A DNA stretch of 64,000 nucleotides from Anthopleura xanthogrammica (GCA_964019055.1 OZ025224.1:2100001-2164000), one strand, 5' to 3'. Positions 49,501-59,672 are shown, counted from the stretch's first letter. Numbers and translations: made by a program. Notes: generated by a model not told the origin, from the letters alone.

Positions 49501-52500
49501 GGGAGCTCAGGATGGAAGCCAACACAGGAGATATTCTGTGCATGTCCTTCTAGTGTTTGCACACAAGTTTTGTTCTGCACAACAACAACAAAAAAATCAT
49601 ATTTCCACATACAGTATTACAGGGTGGATACTCCACTATTAACCAATCCAAATAATGGTAAAATAAAAATAACTTGAGCCAATCAGATGAAAGCACCAAA
49701 GCCAAGATCTGAATTATACAATAACTATGCTTCTCAGTTGAGTTTGGCATGACAAGTCTTGTCACAAAGTCTTGTCAGTGAAATGCACATGTTGTCAAGG
49801 GCAACCTCAAAAGTATTTAATAGGAAGCAAGGGTGGCATAGTGGTGTAGTCACCACTGTCCTGGGTTCGATCCCCAGACTCGGCACCTTAAGTGAGTTGA
49901 GTTTAATGGTTCTCTCCCTTGCTTTGAGGGTTTTTCTTCTGGTTCTCCAGTTTTCCTCCCTTCTGCAAAAATCAATCCTAATTCGATCGTGTACATAAGT
50001 TGGTTTGCATACCTGATAATCCCAAATTTTAACAAGTCTGTCATCAGCACCTGAGATCAAGTATGGCTTCTCTCCACCATGGAAATAATCCACAGTATTC
50101 ACACCCTATGGAGTCAATATCAAACACTGAGTTATACTGTACAATAATGCATCAAAAATAAGCATTAAGATTTCAGTTCAAAAATGATTTTTCATGAACT
50201 TGAATATAATTATTTCAATAGTTTAAGTCTCCTATAGCCTTTTGTAGCACTTCAGAACGCAACTCAATTTGGAGGACAAAACAATATAAGTTTCTGATTC
50301 TCAGGAGATTGAAATTCTTTTGTTTTGTCCTCCAAATTGAGCTGCTTTGACGTCATGTCACCATGATCCTGTGCAATAATTTTTCATATTTACTGCTGTG
50401 ATATCTACAGTACATGGATTGTCTTCAATATGGTTACCTTTTCATGGCCCTCAAGAGTGAAGTTTGGTGTTGGAGAACCAAGCTGCCATACCTGAAAAGT
50501 GTAGAAAGTACATTTAAAAACCTACACACATGTAAACCAATATTCATGAGGTGCAACCACATGACTCAAAATCCCTTTAAGAGATATAAATTCTACGGAT
50601 TTCATCCAGGCAGGTGCAGCATACAATAGAAAAATCATCTGTGTATTTGCGTGCTAGACATGTGCGGCTCCACTGACAAACATCAACGTTCTAGTCTGCA
50701 TTCCTTTCTCCAAGGTTGGCATCCTTTTGATAATTTTCTTCTCTAAAACTCATGGGTTAGGGTTAGCGTTAGGGTTAAGGTTAGGAATGCAGACTAAAAC
50801 ATTAATGTTTGTCGGTGGAGTCTCACACGTCTGGCACACAAATATGCAGACAATTTTTTTAGCATGCCACTCTTGGGTAAAATCTGTAGCGGAGTCTCAA
50901 ACGTCTGGCACACAAATATGCAGACAATTTTTTTAGCATGTGCCACACTTGGGTGAAATCTGTAGTGGAGTCTCACATGTCTGGCACACAAATATGCAGA
51001 CAATTTTTTTAGTGTGTGCCACACTTGGGTGAAATCCGTAGTAACAATGAAACAGACAACATGTTGGTTAATCTAACAAGAGAACTACTATAATTACAGT
51101 TCACACAGTTACCTTTATGGTTCTATCAAGGGAAGCACTTGCAAACTGGTTATTATCCTTGGGATTAATGACTATATGCATGACATAATGAGTATGGCCC
51201 TCAAATACTTGAGTGCATTGCCATTTCTTGTCCCAGTCCCACAGCTTGATGAGCATATCATCTGGAGATAGGAAAACAAGGTTAAAGCAGGTTAAACAAT
51301 AATTGTAGGTTAAATGCAAGGATCTCTTCCTTTCTATTCCATCACTATCCCTCTATTTTTTTACAGTATTTAGAATATACATCTACATGTAAGAAGGGGT
51401 GAATCCAGGATTTTTTCAGGGAGGGGTGTCGCGTTAGAAGGGCACCACATGAGAAAAAGACTGACCAAAAAAACATGATATCATCCAAAAAAGAGAAAGT
51501 TATAACATATTGGATATCTTCAAAGCTGCAGTTGGAGCACAAAGTCGACCTAGAGAGGGTTGTACCCCTTATAAAAAAAATTATTTTGTATTGGATATTT
51601 TCGAAGTAGTGTCACAAAGCTGACCCAGAGGGGGGGGGGGGTCACTCACACAGCACATCCCTCTCTTAGATCTACCCCTGATAAGTTATATCAAGGTACT
51701 GTATAATCATGCATTTTGATATACATATAAGCACCTACCACTGCTTGTCAAAGCATAGGGTTGTGTAGGATGGACAGCAATGGATCTTAAGTAATCAGAA
51801 TGTGCTTCAAAACCATGGACCTAAAGAAACACAATACAAAAACAATAGATGAATCAGTATCACAATTTATGTACAGTCATTTGCATCTAAGCATGAACAC
51901 CAGAAATCAAAACATTTTGTAAGTGGAGCCTAAAACGTGTATGTTTGGTGGCTAAAGGGTCAACATTTGGCCGTCTCGTTTGATGGTCTCCTTTGAAATC
52001 AACAAATGTTAACTTTTTAGCCACCAAACATAAACATTTCAGGTTCCACTTAAAACCTATTTCGATGTCTGGTGTTCATGCTTAGATGCAAATGACTATG
52101 TCATTCACAGAAAACAGAACTTTTTTGTTCTAAAGGCCATTATTCTCTGATTTTTCCAGGGAAAAAAGGACCTTTTAATTTTCTTTTTGACTTTAGTTCA
52201 TATGTACCATGTACTGTATGCACATATTATTGAGACCTGAGCTACTGTAGTGTATAACATACAGTATTGACTCAAGAAATACGTGTATATTACAGATTGT
52301 TTTCATGAACCAAATTCCTCGGACAGATAAAGGAACAAAAGAACTAATAAAAAGTTTACCTTTTCAAGGGTGTTGTAGTTGAAAACTCTTAGCATCATGT
52401 CATCCTGTGGAGAGAAAAAAACATAATTTAGCATGCAGTCTGGAAAAAAAAGAATCAGGGTAATAAAGCACAAATATCTTCATTCAGGATACTTACTGAA

Positions 52501-54198
52501 CCAGTCAGAACCCAGTTTTTCCTGGGGACAAACTTTGATATACGTACTGAAATGAAATTTAATGAAATAAGAATAAATGTTTGAAAATAAAGAGGATGAT
52601 CTACAATTTATGGGCTTTAATCTTGGTAAGTAAAGGCAATGCATTTATATCAATAAGAAACACTTTTTAAAAAAAGAAGAATAAGAACAAGTGCTATTCT
52701 ATGTTTGGCAACATGCTGGTGGAAGTATCAGCTAGAACATATTCTACATGTACTGTAACTATGCACGTATGGGTACTATTTAATTACTGGTAGATTTGTG
52801 TACTGTATTATTATTAGTCAATGGTTACACTGTTCTCGTCCATACCTTGCTGAAGAAAAGCAAAGAATAATTGTTGTTGATATAGACCCCTTCATGTGAC
52901 GTCAAAGCAGCTCAATTTGGAGAATAAAACAAAAGAATTTCAATCTCCTGAGAAATGGAACCTATATTGTTTTGTCCTCCAAATTGAGCTGCATTCCGAC
53001 GTGCGGCAAGGGGTCTATTTTGTCTACATATGAGAGCATGTACAGTCTGTAGTCATGAAGGTGGTGCGATACAGCCTGGAGTCCAGCTATTCTTTCCCTA
53101 CCTGGCAAGTCAGTGACTTCAAATGTCTTGATGAGAGTTTGTGATTCATAGTTCCATATATGAACATTTCCATTGTATAAACTAGCCAGCATCCATGGTT
53201 CTGAAGGGTGAAGGTCTACAGACTTCACTCGGTCTGAGCGAGCAGAGAGTTTACGCTAGAATGAAACAATCACATTCAACTTTTGAGCTCAAAGAAAAAG
53301 GGTATCATTCTTTAGTATATCATTACCCAGGTGATTATAGAAAATTGTGTGCGCTGATTGGTTGAGAACTTTGGAATATTTCTCTATGATCACCTACAGG
53401 TGCATGTAGGATTGTGCACCCTTCGTTTGTAGATATGAACCTCTTTCAAAATATGAAAAATATCTACATTTTAGGGATAAATCAAAGTTTATGAATAATC
53501 ACAAGATCTGTGTAATGATGCTAAAACAATTATTCACCTCAGTCTCGTTAATCATCAGTGTATATTCACCAATAATCACCTCAATTCCAGTGAATAATTG
53601 TTAAATAATACCTAGTTACAAGTATGTGCATATGACGATAGTAATGGTAATATAGTTAAAAAAATATAAATTATAGAATTTCATGGTTATCTTTTTCTTA
53701 CACTGCAGATCTCCCAGCTTTTTCCCTAAAAAATCCTGGTTATCAAAATGTCTAACCCTTAATCTATTTCATACTACTACAGTATGTACAGTTTAATATA
53801 CCGTTACTATATCTCAAAACTGGGGGTACTGAAGATCACTAAAACTTATAAGTTTACAGTAAGTTGAACTTTAAAAATTTTAGAGAGAATTTACAATGAA
53901 AGTACAGTAGAGCTGGAAAGAAATGGTCAGTCAAAACTGATTTTACTGAGACAAGATGTAAACCTACCTTGATATCGAGTCGAAGAGGCTGTTAAATAAG
54001 AATAAAACAAAAGAAAATAAGGAAATGATATCTTAATCAGCATAGCAAGAGTAAGCTTACATGCCGGCGACACGTATCGATCATTAAACAGTAAAATATA
54101 CCACAAATATCGACAATAAATGAAGATTTATCTAGTAATTGTATAAAGTAAAGTTGTATTATAAGAATAAAAGTATAAATTTTGATAATATTTACCAT
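37716..54198 (-). CDS. COPB2: Coatomer subunit beta' (COPB2), complete gene
   Basis: Encodes beta'-COP, a subunit of the COPI coat that moves cargo from Golgi to ER and binds dilysine-tailed cargo. I joined 28 coding exons with GT-AG borders and consistent phase (5' to 3'): 54198-54196, 53988-53968, 53255-53102, 52546-52497, 52404-52360, 51820-51739, 51261-51113, 50491-50438, 50105-50013, 49574-49475, 48951-48809, 48426-48327, 48028-47929, 47388-47278, 46883-46798, 46420-46314, 45865-45649, 44631-44574, 44301-44154, 44006-43900, 43431-43368, 43236-43022, 42129-42037, 41103-40923, 40584-40513, 40133-39900, 39365-39309, 37775-37716. They total 2904 bases, 967 residues plus TAG. The start PLRLDIK after Met, the WD motifs (LWDWDKK, KIWDYQ), the block [14 protein letters not shown] and the solenoid block [16 protein letters not shown] match the family closely. 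The protein is about 60 residues longer than the human one, all in the C-terminal tail. No frameshift or internal stop is seen. Confidence 0.96.
37834..38610 (+). repeat. 92-bp minisatellite in COPB2 intron 27
   Basis: About eight head-to-tail units of 92 bp with a partial ninth. Marker GTACGACATGCCGTAACATT recurs every 92 bases. Units differ by a few substitutions (e.g. GACTTACAGCACG/GATTTACAGCACG, TACACGG/TACATAG), and inner units are most alike, as expected from unequal exchange. The array lies between the two acidic-tail exons. Overlapping short open frames on both strands repeat every 92 bases and are by-products. Confidence 0.95.
40772..40848 (+). repeat. 11-bp tandem repeat in COPB2 intron 24
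   Basis: About seven units of AATGTTCGGGT, the last ones varied to AATCCTCGGGT and AATCTTCGG. Confidence 0.85.
40923..48028 (-). CDS. COPB2: COPB2 exons 13-24: second propeller and solenoid
   Basis: Residues about 332-827. Exons 13-18 give the second WD40-like propeller (blocks [77 protein letters not shown]). Exons 19-24 give the alpha-helical solenoid that pairs with alpha-COP ([72 protein letters not shown]). Conservation to other animals is high throughout. Exon 22 starts 44 bases beyond the right end of a piggyBac-like MITE, yet its donor (CGgttagt) is intact. Confidence 0.92.
41395..41555. mobile_element. MITE family G, partial copy (intron 23)
   Basis: The inner palindrome CTTTTATGTTTGGTGGCTAA and TTAGCCACCAAACATAAAAG, plus the right arm GGCTCCACTTAGAACATG..GGTGTTCACGCTTAGATGCA, match the full copy at 51876-52096. 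The matching left arm is missing. Confidence 0.65.
42632..42978. mobile_element. piggyBac-like MITE with TTAA sites (intron 22)
   Basis: Terminal inverted repeats AGGGGCACTTGGATGAAAA and TTTTCATCCAAGTGCCCCT bound 347 bases. TTAA is present immediately outside each end (628-631 and 979-982 of the 42 kb block), the target site of piggyBac elements. No transposase is encoded. The right end lies 43 bases from COPB2 exon 22. Confidence 0.75.
43552..43852 (+). repeat. 57-bp minisatellite in COPB2 intron 20
   Basis: Five units with a regular 57-base step. Marker ATGCCCTGACTTAGATCAGC starts at 43569, 43626, 43683 and 43740, and a varied copy at 43797. The unit resembles a SINE-associated stretch near 28410-28470 (AATGCCCTGACTTTGATCAG then CTGTGAGTTAGC), so it probably grew from a SINE tail. 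Confidence 0.9.
44815..45550. mobile_element. Nested palindromes in COPB2 intron 17
   Basis: The outer part is a family C element: left end CGGCTTGGGTGTAGTATG then CATTTCAGACCATGTG, right end GTGGTCTGAAATGGGAAAAC then CATTACACCCAAACTG. Inside is a 402-bp palindrome (45031-45432) with arms of about 195 bases and a centre GGGGACAAGCGTCCCC. Arm blocks such as TACAAAGAATGTATGGTTAC pair exactly; a few mismatches and small length differences lie further out. No coding capacity is present. Confidence 0.75.
46039..46298. mobile_element. MITE family D, copy 2 (COPB2 intron 16)
   Basis: Ends TACTACTGTGTTCCTTGACT and AGTCAAGGAACACAGCAGTA, inner blocks GGGTTAGTGTCA and TGAGGCTAACCCTGAG. The element ends about 15 bases from the donor of exon 16 at 46314. 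Confidence 0.7.
48327..54198 (-). CDS. COPB2: COPB2 exons 1-12: N-terminal WD40 propeller
   Basis: Residues 1-331. Exon 1 contributes only the ATG, which is followed at once by a GT donor. Exon 2 is a 21-bp microexon (PLRLDIK). Exons 3-11 carry the seven-bladed propeller: HIWNYE, RVFNYN, LWDWDKK, VWQL, KIWDYQ, TGSEDG-TVRVW and [13 protein letters not shown] are visible blade signatures. Exon 12 ([15 protein letters not shown]) leads into the second propeller. In COPI the first propeller of beta'-COP binds C-terminal dilysine cargo signals; this is family knowledge and is not shown by the sequence alone. Introns 3, 5, 7, 9 and 10 contain repeat elements, several antisense to the gene. Confidence 0.93.
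49325..49430 (+). mobile_element. SINE fragment in COPB2 intron 10
   Basis: GGGTGGCATAATGGTTTAAT resembles the A-box head of the SINE at 49822. GTGAGTTGAGTTTGTATG resembles its body. The B-box is degenerate (GGTCCTGGTTGCAGCCC). It is antisense to COPB2. Confidence 0.5.
49822..50010 (+). mobile_element. tRNA-derived SINE in COPB2 intron 9
   Basis: Head GGGTGGCATAGTGGTGTAGT (A-box), then GGGTTCGATCCCC (B-box) about 40 bases on. The body reads GTGAGTTGAGTTTAATGG, TCTGGTTCTCCAGTTTTCCT and CTGCAAAAATCAATCC. It is antisense to COPB2 and its 3' end reaches to within a few bases of exon 9 (50013). The same body is seen at 60484-60660 and, reversed, at 32110-32330. Pieces of it are near 20755 and 28310. 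Confidence 0.75.
50233..50368. mobile_element. MITE family B, copy 3 (COPB2 intron 8)
   Basis: Diverged ends around TATAGCCTTTTGTAGCAC. Well-preserved inner blocks CAACTCAATTTGGAGGAC and GTCCTCCAAATTGAGCTGC. Confidence 0.65.
50750..51045 (+). repeat. 75-bp tandem repeat and telomere-like run (intron 7)
   Basis: Three units of about 75 bases begin GGAGTCTCACACGTCTGGCA at 50817, 50891 and 50967. They are preceded at 50755-50787 by a short run of TTAGGG-like units (GGGTTAGGGTTAGCGTTAGG). Flanking blocks (GTCTGCATTCCTTTCTCC, AACAT..GTTTGTCGGTGGAGTC) recur inverted near 48610-48665, so the array lies within another foldback family. Confidence 0.75.
51876..52096. mobile_element. MITE family G, full copy (COPB2 intron 5)
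   Basis: A 221-bp palindrome with ends GTCATTTGCATCTAAGCATG and CATGCTTAGATGCAAATGAC. The inner blocks GTTTGGTGGCTAAAGGGT and TTTTTAGCCACCAAAC pair. A partial copy lies in intron 23 of the same gene. Confidence 0.8.
52881..53018. mobile_element. MITE family B, copy 4 (COPB2 intron 3)
   Basis: Ends TATAGACCCCTTCATG and GCAAGGGGTCTAT, inner blocks GCAGCTCAATTTGGAG and CTCCAAATTGAGCTGC. It sits about 83 bases downstream of the exon 3 donor on the minus strand. Confidence 0.75.
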
Positions 54199-54957
54199 TT
54201 TGAAGCCCAAAAAGATGATCAAAGATGAGAATTTTCAAGATTTAATCCGTCAATATGGCCGACGTGGCATAACCTCGGGATGATGGTATGTCTGCTGACC
54301 ACAACTGACTGCAGGAGAGTATGTCGATATTACACAGGAAGCCCACAGGAATTTGCCGTTTTCACACTCTCGACCCAAGAGCTCTGTCATGAGCCCTGGC
54401 TCGACAAGATACTCTTGGAAACCCTAGAATTTCAAGAGCTCTGATTGGTTAGATTATGTGTCCTGATTTCAGGTTCAACCGCTCTGCCTGCCTGTCATCT
54501 CTATGGCTGTGACCAGGACTTGACATAGATCGCACAATATTTTGTTTCTAACAAAGCAATGACTATTTTAGCAAGTTTGGAAGCGACAACAGGAAGCGAC
54601 AGACATCTGACTTCCTGTGGATGCTCAAGGATGAAAATTTAGGTGGTGGGGAGGTGGCTCTTTTTTTTCGGTATCGTCCTAAATGGTCCTCTGGGTTCAA
54701 AATGCGCTCTGTCCTACAGAGTTAAAATTAAAACGAAGGCTTACACCTCCGAACGTGGCAAGAATGGCGCTGGGGTCGCATGTCGTTTTTCCCCAAAGAG
54801 AACATTTATGTCTTTCATAGTTCTCATTATAACACAGAAAGTGTGAGTGAATGTATTTTTTATTTTAAACTTTAAACACGGGTTTTTATTTTTCTCGTTG
54901 TTTCTAATTTCAACAGTTCAGACTGCCTTCATTCAAAACCCAATACAAGTGCGGTGC

Positions 54958-55068
<111 letters not shown>

Positions 55069-55615
55069 CAAGACTAAAATAATAATAATAATAATAATAA
55101 TAACTTTATTTTATATAGCGGCAATTACAACAGCTCAACACCGCTTTACAATTGTAGGGGGGAAAACGATTTATAAAATTATATATACAGTAAATCTAAG
55201 CTAATTCTATATAATTAATAAAAATGTATTAAAAAGGAAAATACATATAAATATGAACAAAGTTCATAAAAATCTATAGATATATGGAAATAATTCAAAA
55301 TGAAAAACAACAAAATGATAAATAAAAACAGCTTTAAAAATGATACATGAATATGGATACAACTCAAACAAAGAATCTTATTCTCAAGAGAATGACACGT
55401 GGTCTGAAATGGTACAACATTACATGCACCCAAGCCAATGAGGTCTATTGCACCGTATTTACTCGTTTAAGCGACGCCCCCGATTAAGCGCCGCATATGA
55501 GAGCAAAATATCAAAGAGCGCCGCCCTCAAATAAGCGTTGCCCCCGAATAAGTGCCGCAAACGAAACACTAAAAAAAATAGGGGAGGAATGCCGCGGCAT
55601 GCCGGTATGCCGGCA

Positions 55616-55769
55616 GACTCGTACCCAGTCGTCACTTACTCTGCTGCTGAATGCGCGCAAGGGCTTCCTCCCTTCCCTTGATACACTGCGAACTCACTAA
55701 ATCCTTCCCATCAAGCACAGCGCGAGTAAGAATAAATAGCGCAAAGTAAGAAGCGACTGGGTACGAGTC
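55616..55769. mobile_element. Nested MITE (GACTCGTACCCAGTCG ends)
   Basis: Inverted ends GACTCGTACCCAGTCG and CGACTGGGTACGAGTC bound 154 bases. The flanks on both sides read TATGCCGG-like sequence. The host sequence from about 55455 is rich in AAGCG/CGCC units (TTTAAGCGACGCCCCC, AATAAGTGCCGC) and looks like another repeat element into which this one inserted. Confidence 0.7.
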
Positions 55770-56267
55770 TGGTATGCCGGATTGTTTGGCATGCATTTTT
55801 AAATGCACTTAAAAGTGTCTAGTTTTGTGAAATATAAGAAATAGCTGAATACACTTAGGAATCTGCTTAAGAATTAAGACTCTTATCACACAACCAACAA
55901 GATAAAGCCAGAGAGAACCAGTATTCAATTTGCAATCGTGGACAGCTGTTGCGTCCTGGTCTACGTCATAGCCGTGTGCCAAAGGGTAGGAAGCTAAATA
56001 TCACGTTGGTTTTGAGATAAGCAAGCGATGTGGATGGACAAGCCTAACGTCTACATTGTGAAACACATGGCCAAACCATGTTTAATAAAAATACAGCATA
56101 TCGGATCTAAGAACATCTACGGCCCAGTAAAACATAATCTAAATGTAAAAAGAACAGGACCGCATACGAAAAATCTTAAAGACTATCTTTCATAGATCCT
56201 ACGTATACCTTCAGCATTTTCCTATGCTTTCCTGCATGTTCTAGTTTTGTGCCATCGTATCACGTGA

Positions 56268-59200
56268 TCATCGTAAGTATATAGCCATCATGTCAGCCAC
56301 GGACACAGCATCTGTCCAGTGAAAAGAAAAGAAAATGTTGGAGTCATACTATATACCAATCAAGGTTATAATTAGTCAATCTTAAGTATCTTATATACTC
56401 TAACCTTTGTTTGACCACTGCACACGGGTGTTGGTTGTTGAGTATAATACCGAGTGCTGAATATGGTTTTCCCACTCGGGGCAGGGTCCTGGGGTCAACT
56501 CCAGAAGTACCATCCATCCTGAGTCAACTGGGCACTGGGAATAATAGCTGTTAATAAAAAAGGATCGCCTACCATCAGGCCAAGTATGACCAGCAATGGA
56601 GAAGAAATTGACAGGCTGGGTATGTATGTCTGTCCAGGGACTTGTTAGAAGACGATCGCGAGAAAACCAGTTGGTCTTGGTAGATCCTATGGCGTTGAAC
56701 ACCAAACGAACAACCTCTGCCTTGTTCTTGTACAATGACAATCGAACCTTTAAGAATGATCAATTAAAACAACATGAGTAGTTGCCGGGAAATACCAACC
56801 TTGACCTTTTTGTTTACATGCAACTCATTGGTCACATGCCTTTTGTTCCCGCCCTTTTTCACCCGGAGGGGCTACTTCGGGTCGTTTCATACGGGGATGC
56901 TCCGCCCGGACTCTCGACCCCTTACCCTTTGATATACCAAATTTCAGCAAAAAGTTACCACTTTTACATACTTTTTTGCCTGAAAAGGTACCCCTTTCAT
57001 ATACTTTTGAAGAAAAGCTACCCCTTTTTATACCAAAATTCACAAATTTCCACCCCTTTTCTATACCTGCGACCTGAAAAACGTACCCCTTTCGGGCGGA
57101 GCATCCCCGTATAGTCAATTATAGGGAGTACCCCCCCCCCCCCCGGGCTTTTTCAACAGTTTTAACTATTAAAATAACAAACAGTATAAATAGTACAGTA
57201 CCTGTGTTGGATTGAATTCCTGCCATTGTTCTACGATTCTGTTCTTGTGGTGCTGTCTGGACGAGCTGTGTATGGGTAAAGCTGACGACGAGGATTCTAG
57301 AAGAGAGTTGGACAGCCATAATACTGAAGGACCTTGTTGTTGTAATGGTACACCACTTACGGACTTGAAAATCATCGTCCAGCCTGAATCATCAAACATG
57401 GTCGCAGAAAAAACGTCACCAAATAAATCTCATTATTTTGTCTTGTCTGTATAATATTTAAGGGTTCACTTTACCTTCTCCGTCGTTGCCATGGTCACAG
57501 TATACGTCGATCTTGTTTTTGTCTGGGGTATTGATTTCGTAGATACCGCTGTTCGTGTAGCCAGCGGTAAATCGTTGTGCACAGCTGCGAAAGTCTGTTG
57601 AACACAAACGCAAGCCAGGGTATGTATCATTAAATATGTACAAGAATGCACAACTCTAACGATACCAATTCTTTTGGGATTCAAAGACTCATCTTACGAC
57701 TGAGAACTAAATTAAAAGCTGTAAGTTAATTCGTAAATGCAGATCTTTATTTTTTGAAATAAACTTGAAAGTAGTTTCGATGTCAGTTTAAAAATAGCTC
57801 GACTCGTAGCACACGCGTACGCCTTGCGTGTGAAATGCATTAAATAATAAATAAATGTAAGCATCCAGATGGTTCGACCTTACATTTAACGGACTATTTT
57901 AGGAAATTTGTGTTGATTGTAAAACAGTAGTTTAAAACAATATAGGAGGTAACCAAAAAAATGTCATGCTGCACATATATAAGACGTTGGATCCATACTG
58001 AGATGTTTTAAAGCTCTGAAGTAACTATTTTCACCTGGTATCTGACAGTGTTTTCCCAGTGTGCCTGCATGACATTCACATTTGTAGGTGCTGTTCGTAT
58101 AGAATGGAACACACTTTCCTTGATGCTTGCATGGTTTCTTCTCGCATTGATTCTAGCATTTGAAAAAAAAATTATCAGTTTGATGTAATTTATGAACAAT
58201 GTTTACTCAGTTTGCCAACTAAATTGTATTTCGCATTGTATTTCCTCATTTCCTTGTACATGCCGTTAAAGCACAGGTAGCCCAAGCTATGGTTCTGAAT
58301 ATATATATAGAGAAAGTATGGCAGATCAAAAAATTTCTTTAAAATAAAATAAATTTCATATTTTATTGTTTCTTTACCGGTACATCAATGTTTTATTGCA
58401 TGTTTTGTGGTTTCCTGACGGTTTGGTTGCATTTTAAGGCGATTTTAGGAAACTTTATCTCCTCTCTAAAGACGAAAATCGCCTTAAAATGCAACCAAAC
58501 CGTCAGGAAACCACAAAACATGCAATAAAACATTGATATACCGGTAAAGAAACAATAAAATATGAAATTTATTTTATTTTAAAGAAATTTTTTGATCTGC
58601 CATACTTTCTCTATATATATATATATTCAGAACCATAGCTTGGGCTACCTGTGGTTAAAGTAATTTATCTCTCTCAAAATTGTTCTGGAACGTTGTTTCT
58701 GCACGACGTTTCAGTTTCGCGAGATACAATTACCTAAAACAGATAAGCCATATAGGGTGAACTTGCAACTCAGTTCACGTTCAGCGTACACACAACATTG
58801 ATCCTGCACGCCATGGGAACAGAATGAACAAAAAAAAACTTTTTTCGGCCTTGTGTGTTCCATTCACACGATCACACAATTGTCTCCAAGCAGCAGCTAG
58901 CAGCAATGGAGTAAGTTTATATCACACAGCCATGATTTCTTATCGCCATATTTTCTTAGTACATTAAAAAAAAAATTTAGAGTTGTGTCAAAAATAAAGA
59001 CGATAAATTTATTTTTCAGTAAAATATGGCTTCTTTTTCACCGCTTTCCATGTTTACGTTGTTCGCGCGCTTTTGCCGCAAAAAGGGACCCGTGAAATTC
59101 CATGCAATGATAAGGCTAAACGAAGTCGGTGAACACAATTTGTTATTTGCTCATCTTACTTCTATAGTATAATGAACTTTGAGCATGCAAAAGTTTTTAA

Positions 59201-59638
59201 AAAATCTTAGGATGGGATCATTTGCCCGTGAACGTCCCTAATTCCCACTACGGGTATAATCTTAAGTATCTGATAGACAAAGACTAGGTAGCTCACCCCA
59301 ATGCTGTAGTGGTCGATCCCTTTGCTTGGTCTTATATTCGACTGGTTTTCATATTTGTCAGAAGCCAAGAGCTCACACACATACAAGCCTTGGTCATCTC
59401 CAGTTGTGTTCACATTGACAGACAAACATCGTTGAGTTTTGACGCATCGAATCAGGCATTCATCAGAAGACTTGACTTTTTCTTCCTTCAGTTTCGCTTC
59501 ACTAAAGAATTTTTGGCCTTTGTGAGAAACAAAGTTCCCAAAGGAGAAAACACCTGAATTACTGGAACGAAAAAATTCTTCACAGACGACAAGGCGAAGT
59601 AAAACGAACGCTATTGTGGTACTGAATAAGTCTGCCAT
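56268..59638 (-). CDS. Secreted PAN/apple-EGF-fibrinogen-C-like protein
   Basis: Six coding exons join in phase (5' to 3'): 59638-59297, 58152-58035, 57594-57475, 57383-57202, 56747-56405, 56311-56268; 1149 bases, 382 residues plus TGA. Residues 1-20 are a signal peptide (hydrophobic 8-18, then C19-E20). Residues about 22-114 form a PAN/apple-like domain with C61, C65, C71 and C88. Residues 115-153 are one EGF domain with all six cysteines (C117, C122, C128, C139, C141, C150) in its own exon. From 155 a fibrinogen-C-like domain begins: SCAQ, TNSGIYEI, DVYCD, then GWTMIF. It ends AVSVADMMAIYLR, like the ADVFAI ending of fibrinogen-C folds. The classic Trp/Cys/Asn calcium-site motif is not evident, so this is a divergent member. 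It was probably exported to matrix, mucus or cell surface; the ligand is unknown. Exons and domains coincide, as expected from exon shuffling. Confidence 0.85.
56889..57112. mobile_element. MITE (TACGGGGATGCTCCGCCC) in gene intron
   Basis: Inverted ends ATACGGGGATGCTCCGCCC and GGGCGGAGCATCCCCGTAT bound 224 bases. Inside, TACCCCTTT-like units recur four times. It lies in the fourth intron between coding exons of the PAN/EGF/fibrinogen-like gene. A poly-C run follows at about 57130. Confidence 0.8.
58272..58653. mobile_element. Near-perfect 382-bp palindrome in first intron
   Basis: Arms of about 175 bases run from CACAGGTAGCCCAAGCTATG to CATAGCTTGGGCTACCTGTG with very few differences (e.g. 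a slightly longer TA run on the right, and ACCGGTACATCAATG against CATTGATATACCGGT). The centre is about 30 unpaired bases around CTTTATCTCCTCTC. No target duplication is obvious. Arms this alike mean a recent origin or ongoing gene conversion between arms. Confidence 0.85.
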
Positions 59639-59672
59639 GTTCAGTCTGCGAAGTTCTTTTTTTGTTCTTATA

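Noticed and set aside
49822..49900. tRNA gene suggested by good A-box and B-box
   Set aside because: The acceptor and anticodon stems do not close, and the same head is attached to a shared body elsewhere, so it is a SINE.
52962..53228. Minus-strand frame continuing past the COPB2 exon 3 donor into [11 protein letters not shown] and beyond
   Set aside because: This is intron read-through. The family sequence continues as [12 protein letters not shown] in exon 4, and the donor CAGgtaggg at 53102/53101 fits the phase.
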